The notes beneath the pieces were generated by a model. The model was not told where the DNA came from. It saw nothing but the letters and a program-made list of their open reading frames with translations, and did not search any database. This document shows, piece after piece, positions 17,801 to 24,237 of a stretch of DNA of 64,000 nt (within the stretch, counting starts at the first letter, position 1; each line of letters starts with the position of its first letter). Location: NCBI RefSeq assembly GCF_001613125.1, contig NZ_BDBT01000004.1:248001-312000 (forward strand), written 5' to 3'. Position numbers and translations under genes: made by a program. Origin of the DNA: Nocardia shimofusensis NBRC 100134. Lineage in GTDB: Bacteria; Actinomycetota; Actinomycetes; Mycobacteriales; Mycobacteriaceae.

Positions 17801-18272
17801 TGCGGTTGGACAGCATGGTGTAGGAGGCGCTGGCCGGGGTGTGCATATCGGTGTGGAACAGGGCCGGGCCGACGACACCGATCACGGACTGGTCCACCAC
17901 GAACCCGCCCACGTAGACGCCGACCGGCCCGCCCGCCGCCCGCCGCGCGATCCCGGCGTCGTCGAGCGCCTCCCAGGTGACCTCGAGCATCAGGCGCTGC
18001 TGCGGGTCGAGCACGGTGGCCTCACGCGGCGAGATGCCGAAGAAGTCCGGATCGAATTCCCACGGATCGATCGTCATGAAGGCGCCGCGCTTGGTGTAAC
18101 TGCGGCCCGGGGTGCGGCGGTCCGCGTCGTAGAAGCGGCGGTGATCCCAGCGGTCGGCCGGCATTTCCACAACGCCGTCACGTTTGTCCAGAACGAATTC
18201 CCAGAATGTGTCGGGTGATTCGATTCCCCCGGCGAATCGGCACCCGATGCCGACGATTGCGATATCCGACAT
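11874..18272 (-). CDS. Iterative reducing type I PKS (mycocerosic acid synthase-like)
   Basis: This 2132-residue single-module synthase has the order KS-AT-DH-ER-KR-ACP of Mas/Pks2/Pks5 enzymes, which extend fatty acids into long, often methyl-branched acids.
KS (about 1-425) has Cys175, His310 and His350. AT (about 525-820) has Ser619 in GHSVGE. DH (about 880-1150) has HVVNGITIMPG from His919 and a second motif HPAVVDAAMQ. ER (about 1415-1730) has the nucleotide site HGAAGGVG. KR (about 1750-1990) has TGGFGGFG and Tyr1902. ACP has Ser2064 in LGLDSL.
The AT specificity segment reads VPYHS, neither the malonyl HAFH nor the methylmalonyl YASH type, so the extender unit is unclear. The start at 18272 follows GGAGGA; an upstream ATG is possible. 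No thioesterase is present, consistent with release by PapA. Confidence 0.9.
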   Translation of the reverse strand: MSDIAIVGIGCRFAGGIESPDTFWEFVLDKRDGVVEMPADRWDHRRFYDADRRTPGRSYTKRGAFMTIDPWEFDPDFFGISPREATVLDPQQRLMLEVTWEALDDAGIARRAAGGPVGVYVGGFVVDQSVIGVVGPALFHTDMHTPASASYTMLSNRIAYALDLVGPAVTVDTACSSSLVAFHLACQALTNGDCEVALAGGVNVMLQPETFVLMCKGGFLAEDGRCKSFDASADGYGRGEGAGMVALKKLDDAVRDGDRIYAVVKATGANQDGRTTAITVPNADSQESLARSVCARAGLAPDSITYVEAHGTGTLVGDPVELRALGRVFGAPAGRKGSLGVGSVKSTLGHTEAAAGVASVIKAALAIRHRTIPPQGWIDKPNPDIPFDELGLHVQTEAEPLAADAPPMTIAVNGFGYGGTNAHAILQEHRPATVEPATEPKHYGILPISARSTGAARALAGRFADLITAGARPERLAEAAWTRMAHHQFRTGMLLGETDDLVHDLRAFAGGEGRDAVRTIMARTTEPVFVFSGMGPQWWGMARGLLTAEGAFADAAREIDEEFRAIAGWSIIEELCKPQEQSRVTSTEVAQPANFLVQVALVRELAQYGVEPAAIVGHSVGEVSAAYVSGMLSLRDAVSVAYHRARLQARTAGSGGMLAVGMAPDQARELVAGDPRVDIAAINSASSSTLSGDVDRLDEIAEKLTEDGIFARRLRVEVPYHSRLMDPILDELRAALAKLEPQAPSVPLFSSVTGEQVTGPDWDAEYWCANVREPVRFADAVGTLIAERRVFLEVGPHPVLSGNIREILLGAEVNGTTVPTLDRTRPDSDSVRRALIGLYAAGVLDLDTLFPADRPPAAHVPLPRYPWQRTRLHSPLPLFEQARLGTPGGYAMLGDPDIEGRPDWLLQVGAELLPWLADHVVNGITIMPGAAYLDAALSATATRLGVERVALEQVRFVAPLIMGAPDVPLVALTLEEASGRFTIRSRSATGTAWTLHATGRTLTGSHRQIEVEVSEIEVGVEVDPKLFYTGLAAAGLHYGPSFQRVISARVGRDTVVATVDGSIAANSGHLAHPAVVDAAMQTAALLFADARVDEGTLVPVGVAAARLVAPLPERITVVARRDPHARLRADVDLLDENNNLVMRLSGLQIGALAPGQDPLRRMADFFYTETMEQRDPLDPTALPEDSASTVIVALGGANARARALAEAIPGARLHLAGLPGLESASGLAATLEAARAEATERLHVVVVAGTPGDDHRGESVDDVADLWTLEQVAVAIDAFAHPENAEQGPEIVFGDGQCHVTLVTEHAFAVPGDPAPPNSKHAALAGAHRVLLNEQTALRWRLIDVELGTETADLVTELAVPGAFWSDNTDEVALRSGTRWSPVVTKPLPARLEALDTAEPLTDPEANFALEMPRTRVLSALAWRQCPRPEPGAGQLEVRMKVIGLNYKDPLKVVGLLGERELSPTYFGTVPGMEGVGEVVRVGPEVTDLAAGDLVAIAAKGMMQRYVVVERARAIPLPPDTDPAYCTSTIAFGTAEYALRDLARLEPGETVLIHGAAGGVGTAAIQVAKDRGARIIGTASTDERRAHVLALGADHALDSRSLNFVDDVLALTGGKGVEVVLSSAPGEILRQNFNAVAEFGRIVEVGKADIYTGGLLELSNFDKNVAYYSMDLDRLVAVDAQRLISLLGRVYEKVITGTYKPLSYRLFETDDVATAFEETIRSTGLHRIALRMDSALPSVRPYLPEVEIDSAGTYLVTGGFGGFGMAIGRWLALRGARRLVLVGRSGANTEEARRQLEAWHTAGVEVLEEKADVTDPEAIAAIVARAHTAEHPLRGVFHAAGSVADNRLAAMTFEELDIVYRPKVHGARVLHQTVSDAGIRLDMFVLCSSGGSMYGIYGQYNYCAANVAVETLAQEWAKAGERALCIGWGHLSGAGGGMAADETAVKYLDLVGFDPIDMADATAYLEQALRLGVSRAAIIPTDWAKLTGTFPQLTRTGRTMALAQVSAKDTSELAQLRAEVAAIDEGKRGAFVARKMAEELAVVMGVPVDAIDMTVPVPELGLDSLMAVELGARVTKTLGIDLMSLQMGRSFSLEQAGPKVAELILAGEAASGPSAPEPAANGVAEPVPVGAS

Positions 18273-18536
18273 GTACGTCCTCCAGGGCCGGATCAGGTTG
18301 AGCGCCAACAGCTTCCGACCGATCGTGAACAAGCCTGTACAGCTGGCGATGGGCTCAGCGTAACGGCCGCCACGAAAGGTGATGTGCGGATCAGGGACAG
18401 CTCACAACTCTGCCGGGATTCGATTGTGGCCCTCGCGAATCGATGGCACGAGAGGCTGTGGAAATTACTGCGGGAGCCTATGTTCCATAGTGTCGGGCGA
18501 CCGTGCCGGATCAGTATTTCTCGGTGGGAGGCGGCA
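18273..18536. promoter_or_regulatory. Divergent promoter region, PKS operon and mmpL
   Basis: About 260 bp separate the divergent PKS and MmpL starts, with no supported gene. The composition is lower in GC than the flanking genes, as expected for promoters. No clear palindrome or extended promoter element was found by eye. An in-frame ATG at 18480 could add 19 residues to MmpL. Confidence 0.45.
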
Positions 18537-20732
18537 TTGTTCGGCGAGTTCACCCGCTGGATCGATCTGATCGTGCGCCGGCGGTTCACCGTCATCGTCC
18601 TCGTGGTCGGCGGCTTGCTGGCACTCGGCGGCTACGGTGTCGGGCTGCACGATCACCTCAGCGTCAGCGGCTGGGACGACCCCGGTTCGGAATCGGCGCG
18701 GGCCGCCCGGCTCATGGACCAGGCGTTCGGCCACGACCACGTCACCGACGTGATCCTGCTGTTCCACGCGCCCGCGGGAAAGACCGTCGACGACCCGGAC
18801 TTCGCCGCGACCGTGGTCGACCACCTGAACAGCCTGCCGGAACGCTTTCCGGATCGGATCGCCGGGATCAACGGCGCGTACTGGGAAACCGAGACCGGGG
18901 TGGCCGCGAGCGACATCTTCGGCACCGAGCAGCGCGACCACGCCTTCGCCTCTGTCGCCATCCGCGGCGACGACGACACCACGGCGCTGAACAACTACCG
19001 CGCGGTCGCCGAGGAGTTCCTCATTCCCGGGATCGACATGGAGATCGCGGGTAGCCAACCGGTCGCGTCGGCGCTGAACGACACCATGGCGCACGATCAG
19101 CGACGCATGGAGCTGATCGCGATCCCGGCGGTGGCGGTGCTGCTGTTCTTCCTGTTCGGCGGAGTGGTCGCCGCCGCGCTGCCGCTGATCGTGGGCGGGC
19201 TGACCGTGCTCGGAGCATGGGGGATCGTCCGGCTGCTGACCACCGTCATGGAGGTGAATTCCTTCGTCTCCCCGGTGGTTTCGATGATCGGCCTCGGTCT
19301 GGCCATCGACTACGGGTTGTTCATCGTGAGCCGGTTCCGGGAGGAGCTGGCCGCGGGGCTCGAGGTCCCCGACGCGGTGCGGCGCTCGGTGGCGACCGCG
19401 GGCCGCACGGTGGTGTTCTCCGCGACCGTCGTGGTGGCGGCCGCGGGCGCGATCCTGCTGTTCCCGCACGGATTCCTGCGCTCGTTCGCCCTCGGCGCGA
19501 TGGTGACGGTGGCACTGGCGGCGGCGGTCTCGGTCACCGTCCTGCCCGCCGTTCTGGCCGTGCTCGGCCGGCGGGTGGACCGGCTGGGGTTCAACCGGTT
19601 CCACTCCCGCCGGGCCGGCTCCGCCCAGCGTGACAATCCATGGGGGCGCATCGCCGGGTGGGTGATGCGCAGGCCGATCGTGGTGGCCGTCCCGGTGGTG
19701 GCGATCCTGCTGGTGCTCATCGCCCCGGTGCGCGATGTCGCCTTCGGCGGCATCTCCGAACGCTTTCTGCCACCGCACCATCCGGTGCGCACGGCGCAGC
19801 AGCACTTCGACGAGATCTTCCCGCTGCGCCAGATCAAGCCCGTCGACCTCCTCGTGATCACCCGCGGCTCCGCCGACATCGCCGCGGTCGTGGAGACGGC
19901 GAGCCGGGCGCCGGGCCTGAAGGCGCCGTTCCCGGATGCCGTGCATGCGGCCTCGCAGCTGGGCGTGTTCACCACCTCGACCGTCGTCGCGGACGCGCAC
20001 GACGCCGACGAGACCATCGACTACCTGCGCGCCATGCCGCTGCCGAAGGGCACGATCGTGCTGGTCGGCGGCGCGCCCGCGGAGGAACACGACAGCGTGG
20101 CCGCGCTGCTGGACCGGATGCCGTGGATGGTCGCACTGGTCTTCCTGATCACCACCGTGCTCATGGCGCTCGCCTTCGGCTCCCTCGTGCTGCCGTTGCA
20201 GGCCGGGCTGCTGAATCTGCTCGGCCTCGGCTCGACGCTGGGCATTCTCACCTGGATCTTCGTCGCCGGCCACGGCGCCGGGCTGCTGACCTTCACCCCG
20301 CAGCCGATCATGGCGCTCGTGCTGGTGTTGATCATCTCGGTGATCTACGGCCTGTCCACCGACTACCAGGTGTTCCTGCTGGCCCGCATCGTGGAGGCGC
20401 GGGAGAAGGGAGAGCCGACCACCGAGGCGGTGCGGGTCGGCATCGCCCGCACCGGGTGGATCATCACCGCCGCCGCGGCCGTCCTGCTCGTGGTGTGCGG
20501 CGCGTTCGCGCTGTCGGAGCTGGTGATGATGCAGTACATCGCGATCGGCATGGTCACGGCGTTGTTCATCGACGCTGTCGTCCTGCGCATGCTGTTGGTG
20601 CCCGCGATGATGAGGCTGCTCGGCGAGGTGTCCTGGTGGGCTCCCGCTCCGCTGCGCCGCCTGGTTCGGCGCGGTGCGCCCGCCGGCGCCGCCACCGAGG
20701 CCGTCGAGCGGTCCGAGGTCGGATCACGCTGA
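18537..20732 (+). CDS. MmpL/RND-family lipid transporter
   Basis: This 731-residue RND transporter of the MmpL branch exports lipids or glycolipids using the proton gradient. It has the duplicated layout of one helix, a periplasmic domain and then a helix bundle, in each half. The proton-relay pairs are visible as Asp258-Tyr259 (GLAIDYGLF) and Asp609-Tyr610 (GLSTDYQVFL). It lacks the long C-terminal domain of large mycobacterial MmpLs, like the smaller actinobacterial members. The TTG at 18537 is preferred because GGGAGG lies 6 nt upstream; ATG 18480 is an alternative. Being divergent from the PKS-PapA operon strongly suggests it exports the lipid that operon makes. Confidence 0.87.
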   Translation: MFGEFTRWIDLIVRRRFTVIVLVVGGLLALGGYGVGLHDHLSVSGWDDPGSESARAARLMDQAFGHDHVTDVILLFHAPAGKTVDDPDFAATVVDHLNSLPERFPDRIAGINGAYWETETGVAASDIFGTEQRDHAFASVAIRGDDDTTALNNYRAVAEEFLIPGIDMEIAGSQPVASALNDTMAHDQRRMELIAIPAVAVLLFFLFGGVVAAALPLIVGGLTVLGAWGIVRLLTTVMEVNSFVSPVVSMIGLGLAIDYGLFIVSRFREELAAGLEVPDAVRRSVATAGRTVVFSATVVVAAAGAILLFPHGFLRSFALGAMVTVALAAAVSVTVLPAVLAVLGRRVDRLGFNRFHSRRAGSAQRDNPWGRIAGWVMRRPIVVAVPVVAILLVLIAPVRDVAFGGISERFLPPHHPVRTAQQHFDEIFPLRQIKPVDLLVITRGSADIAAVVETASRAPGLKAPFPDAVHAASQLGVFTTSTVVADAHDADETIDYLRAMPLPKGTIVLVGGAPAEEHDSVAALLDRMPWMVALVFLITTVLMALAFGSLVLPLQAGLLNLLGLGSTLGILTWIFVAGHGAGLLTFTPQPIMALVLVLIISVIYGLSTDYQVFLLARIVEAREKGEPTTEAVRVGIARTGWIITAAAAVLLVVCGAFALSELVMMQYIAIGMVTALFIDAVVLRMLLVPAMMRLLGEVSWWAPAPLRRLVRRGAPAGAATEAVERSEVGSR

Positions 20733-20799
20733 CCCGCTTCGAGGTCGGGGGTGTGCCGGCTCGGTCCGAGGTCGGGTCGCGGTCGCGGTGCGAGGTCAG
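20714..20799. repeat. Four imperfect CGAGGTCGG repeats
   Basis: The 9-bp motif CGAGGTCGG (last copy CGAGGTCAG) occurs at 20714, 20740, 20767 and 20791, with spacings of 24-27 bp. It spans the end of mmpL and the 63-bp gap to the convergent MFS gene. There is no hairpin. It may be a slippage product or a binding array. Confidence 0.5.
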
Positions 20800-22217
20800 G
20801 TGGTGGTAGCTCGGGTCCACGGCGTCGCACCCAGCGTGGCGCGCCGATCGGGCAGTGCCAGCGTGAGTGCGCCGAGGCCGACGGCCGCGACCGCGATGGC
20901 GGAGAGCATGATCATGCTGCCGGTGAGCGTGTGCGCGCGGAAGAACAGGGCGCTGAGCACGGCGAGCCCGACCGAGTTGCCGATCTGCTCCACGGTGGGC
21001 AGCAGGCCGGACGCCTCGCCCATGTCCCGGTCGTGCAGGCCCGCCAGCATGATCGGCTGCAACGGGACGCCGAAGACGCCGATCCCGAAGCCCGAGAGGA
21101 AGACCGGGCCGGTGACCAACGCCAGGTTCACCGCACCGTCGCCCACGAAGAGGTAGCCGACGCCCACCGCGACCCAGAAACCGAAGAAGGCGACGCCCGC
21201 GGCCAGCGTGCGAATGCCCCAGCGGTTCACCAGGATCGGGGAGAGGACCGCCCCCACGCCCGCGCCGATGGCGAACGGGGTCATGGCGATCCCGGTGCGC
21301 AGGGTGGAGAAATGCAGGACGTCCTGCAGCAGGATCGAGACGGTGAAGACGAAGGCGGTGAACAGGCCGAAGAAGATCGTCACCAGCACCGAGCCGATCG
21401 CGAAACCTCTGTCGCCGAACAGATCCAGCCGGACCAGCGCGATCCCGCCGCGTCGCCGGGTCGCCCGTTCGTAGGCCACGAACAGCCCGCCCAGTGTCAG
21501 GGCGACGACGACGCAGAGCGCGTGTACCGGTCGCCAGCCCGCCTGCTGGCTGTCCGCCAGGGCGAACAGCAGCAGGAACAGCCCCGCTGTGGCGATCACC
21601 GCGCCGCGCAGGTCCAGCGGCGGGCGTTCGGGCGCCTGCCCGAGTTCCAGGTACTTCCACGCCAGCGCGATGGCGATCACGCCCAGCGGCAGGTTCATCA
21701 GGAAGATGACGTGCCAGCCGAGACCGAAGGGATCGAGGGTGATCAGCACGCCGCCGAGAATCGGACCGAGCATGCCCGCGAAACCGGCCGTCGCGCCATA
21801 GGCGGCGAAGGCGTACGGCTGGTGGTCGCGGTGGAAGGTGGCGGTGATGACCGCGATGGTCTGCGCCGCCATGCCCGCGCCCGCCACGCCCTGGACGATC
21901 CGGGCGAGCACCAATTCCATGGCATCGGTGGATATTCCGCACCAGACCGAGGCGGCGGTGAACGCCGCCGCCGACCACAGGAACATCCGGCGGCGGCCGA
22001 GGATCGCGCCGAGGCGAGCGGCCGTGAGCAGCGCGCAGGCGAAAGCCAGCGAGTAGCCGGCCACCACCCACAACTGCTGGGCCCGAGACGCCCCCAGCTG
22101 CGAGGTGATCACCGGAAGCGCGGTATTGACGATCGTCACATCGATCATCTGCATGAACACCGAGATCAGGCAGGCGCCGAAGGCGCCGAGGGCCGCGGTG
22201 GCCTCTCTGCGAGTCAC
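20796..22217 (-). CDS. MFS exporter, EmrB/QacA (DHA2, 14-TM) type
   Basis: This 473-residue major facilitator of the drug:H+ antiporter 2 family has the signature IDVTIVNTALP in the first helix. It also has motif A-like AARLGAILGRRRMF and motif C-like GATAGFAGMLGPILGG. About fourteen membrane segments can be counted. The GTG start at 22217 overlaps the stop of the antigen-85-like gene as GTGA, so esterase and exporter are made as a pair. Such exporters next to mycolata envelope-lipid genes may carry acyl-trehaloses or other amphiphiles, but drug export is equally compatible. Confidence 0.85.
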   Translation of the reverse strand: MTRREATAALGAFGACLISVFMQMIDVTIVNTALPVITSQLGASRAQQLWVVAGYSLAFACALLTAARLGAILGRRRMFLWSAAAFTAASVWCGISTDAMELVLARIVQGVAGAGMAAQTIAVITATFHRDHQPYAFAAYGATAGFAGMLGPILGGVLITLDPFGLGWHVIFLMNLPLGVIAIALAWKYLELGQAPERPPLDLRGAVIATAGLFLLLFALADSQQAGWRPVHALCVVVALTLGGLFVAYERATRRRGGIALVRLDLFGDRGFAIGSVLVTIFFGLFTAFVFTVSILLQDVLHFSTLRTGIAMTPFAIGAGVGAVLSPILVNRWGIRTLAAGVAFFGFWVAVGVGYLFVGDGAVNLALVTGPVFLSGFGIGVFGVPLQPIMLAGLHDRDMGEASGLLPTVEQIGNSVGLAVLSALFFRAHTLTGSMIMLSAIAVAAVGLGALTLALPDRRATLGATPWTRATTT

Positions 22218-23206
22218 TTCAGAGCCTCCTCGAACACCGGCCAGGAGTGGTGCAGATCGTCTTGCCAGTAGGACCAGGCGTGGGTGCCGGTGGGCCGCAG
22301 ATCGACGGTCGCGGGGATGCCCGCGGCGCGGAGCCGGTCGCGCAACTGGCGCGTGCACGTCCCCGCGACCAGCTCCAGCGGCGCGCCGAACATGAACTGG
22401 TAGAGCAGCTGGACGGGGTCGCCACGCACGCTGTCGAGATTCTCGTTCGGTCCGGGCAGGCCGGTTCCGGCGGAGACGTAGACGGCGGTGTCGCGCAGCT
22501 TGTCCGCCTGCAGATACGGGTCGTTCGCCGCCCAGGCCGGATCCTCCGGCGGTCCCCACATATTGGCGAGGGTGCCGCCCTGGGACGCGACCACCGCCAG
22601 CACGACCGCTCGTCCCGCGGGATCACTGGTGCGCACGCACCCGCTGTAGGAGCCGATCGCCCGGTAGAACCCCGGTGCGGCCAGCGCCAGCTGGAACACC
22701 GAAGTCCCCGACATCGACACCCCGGCGACGGCGTTCGCGCCGGAACCGCCGAATTCGGCGTCGACGATAGGGGGCAACTCTTCGAGCAGGAACGTGGTCC
22801 AGCGCTGCTTTCCCAGCACCGGATCCACGGCGCGCCAGTCGGTGTAATAGCTGCCCGCCCCGTCCATCAGCACCACGACGTTCACCTGCTTGCCGGCGAA
22901 GAAATCGACGAGATCGGTGCGATCGACCCAATTCCCGTCCACCCCGCCGCTGGAACCGTTGAGCAGATACAGCGTCGGCGCGGGAGCATCCGGATCGGCC
23001 GCGCGCAGCAGCGTCATGCGCACGGTTCGCTCCATCGCCGCCGAATACACCTCGAGCTGCGACTGTCTGCCCGGCCCCGGCTGGATACGGGTGATCCGCG
23101 AGGTGTTCTCCGGTGGGGGATCGGCCTGTGCGCTCGGCCCCGCACAGACGAGAAGAAGCGACGCGGCGAGCAGAACCGCGCCCGTCCTCCACAGTTGTTC
23201 CGGCAT
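22214..23206 (-). CDS. Antigen-85-like secreted esterase/mycolyltransferase
   Basis: This is a 330-residue exported alpha/beta hydrolase. The signal peptide covers about residues 1-28 (cleavage after AQA). The nucleophile is Ser164 in GVSMSGTS, which matches the GLSMxG elbow of Ag85 mycolyltransferases, and the catalytic histidine is His309 in GTHAWSYW. Family features YLLNG, GSYYTDW and TFLLEELPP are present. Ag85 proteins move mycolates between trehalose molecules and the cell wall; related proteins act on other acyl-trehaloses. The ATG at 23206 has AGGAG upstream. Coupling to an exporter and proximity to the PKS-PapA-MmpL genes suggest it acts on the exported lipid. Confidence 0.85.
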   Translation of the reverse strand: MPEQLWRTGAVLLAASLLLVCAGPSAQADPPPENTSRITRIQPGPGRQSQLEVYSAAMERTVRMTLLRAADPDAPAPTLYLLNGSSGGVDGNWVDRTDLVDFFAGKQVNVVVLMDGAGSYYTDWRAVDPVLGKQRWTTFLLEELPPIVDAEFGGSGANAVAGVSMSGTSVFQLALAAPGFYRAIGSYSGCVRTSDPAGRAVVLAVVASQGGTLANMWGPPEDPAWAANDPYLQADKLRDTAVYVSAGTGLPGPNENLDSVRGDPVQLLYQFMFGAPLELVAGTCTRQLRDRLRAAGIPATVDLRPTGTHAWSYWQDDLHHSWPVFEEALK

Positions 23207-23297
23207 ATCGACTCCTGGGTCCCGATGGGACGGCTCCGGTTCGCAGTGAAGAACATCCGCGCGCCGAAGTGGCCGGTATTCGGACGATGCTGTGGCC

Positions 23298-23347
23298 GTT
23301 ACCAATGGGTCCGGGTGCCGGGTCGATCCGGTTACCAATCGGACCGG
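23298..23347. repeat. 17-bp direct repeat pair upstream of the esterase gene
   Basis: GTTACCAATGGGTCCGG at 23298-23314 and GTTACCAATCGGACCGG at 23331-23347 match at 15 of 17 positions, 33 bp (about three helical turns) apart. They lie 92-141 bp upstream of the antigen-85-like start. The spacing on one helix face suggests an activator or repressor site controlling the esterase-MFS pair. Confidence 0.5.
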
Positions 23348-23430
23348 AGCTGCGGGCGGGCGGTCCGCCGGCTATCCGGAACAGCGATCGGTGTCGACGA
23401 GAATCATTCTGCGGTAGCTGAATTCGGGGC

Positions 23431-24072
23431 TCAGGCGAACCCGGACTCCTCGGGGTGGGTGACCGGGGCGGTGAGCATGCCCGCGCAGGCGTCGGTGAGG
23501 AAGTGCCCCAGGGCCGTCCACTGCGGAACCTCGGTTCCCGCTTGAACTTTGGCCTCGTACTCGGCGCAGACATCGATGATCATGCGGCCCAGCAGTGCCG
23601 TCCGTCCGGTCAGGACGTCCGGCGGCAGCGTGCCGAGCCGGGTGAGCAGCAGTTCGATGAGCTGGGCGGCGAGCGGGTCGGAGCCGACGATGTCGGTGGT
23701 GAGAGCGGCTGTCGAGGGCGTGGTGCGCAGCTGCCTGATGAGACGGGCCCACCAGGTGGGCGCCGGCCGGGTCGCCAGGTGTTCGGTGACCGGCAGCACG
23801 AGGCAGCGCAGCAGATCGGTGACGGCGGGCTCGGCGGGCAGCCGGGCGGCCAGATCGGCGCGCAGTCGCCGGACCGATTCGTTGTGTCGGTCGAAGATCG
23901 CGCGGATCAGTTCATCGCGGCCGCCGAAATGGTAGGCCACCGCCGAATGGTTGGCCTGACCGGCGTATTCGGCGATGCGCCGGTTGGACACCGAGTCGAT
24001 GCCGAGGGTCGCGAAGAGCTCCTCGGCGGCGTCGAGGAGAGCTTGCCGTGACTGGTCGCCGTGCCGTGCCAT
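23431..24072 (-). CDS. TetR-family transcriptional regulator
   Basis: This is a 213-residue repressor. The N-terminal helix-turn-helix (about residues 8-55) reads ALLDAAEELFATLGIDSVSNRRIAEYAG followed by the recognition segment NHSAVAYHFGGRDEL. The C-terminal ligand domain is divergent and mentions no readable ligand. The ATG at 24072 follows GGGAGA. It is divergent from the duplicated YhgE-like membrane protein at 24238, a common arrangement in which the TetR protein represses the transporter and itself. No strong palindrome was found in the 165-bp gap. Confidence 0.88.
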   Translation of the reverse strand: MARHGDQSRQALLDAAEELFATLGIDSVSNRRIAEYAGQANHSAVAYHFGGRDELIRAIFDRHNESVRRLRADLAARLPAEPAVTDLLRCLVLPVTEHLATRPAPTWWARLIRQLRTTPSTAALTTDIVGSDPLAAQLIELLLTRLGTLPPDVLTGRTALLGRMIIDVCAEYEAKVQAGTEVPQWTALGHFLTDACAGMLTAPVTHPEESGFA

Positions 24073-24237
24073 CGTTCTCCCGTTCTCGCGCGAACACCCG
24101 CCCACGATGATCGCAGCCGACCATGTGCGGTGAGCGTCACAGGGTCGCCGGGTGGGGAATTTTAAGACACGTGGCGTAGATTTGTGTTCTGCCCATTCGT
24201 CCGGGCGACCACCCGAAAAACGCCGAGGAGCATGTTC

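Noticed and set aside
13488..18218. Open frame of 1576 codons on the plus strand opposite the PKS gene
   Set aside because: Antisense shadow of a GC-rich gene; low-complexity Arg/Gly/Gln/His sequence and no recognisable domain.
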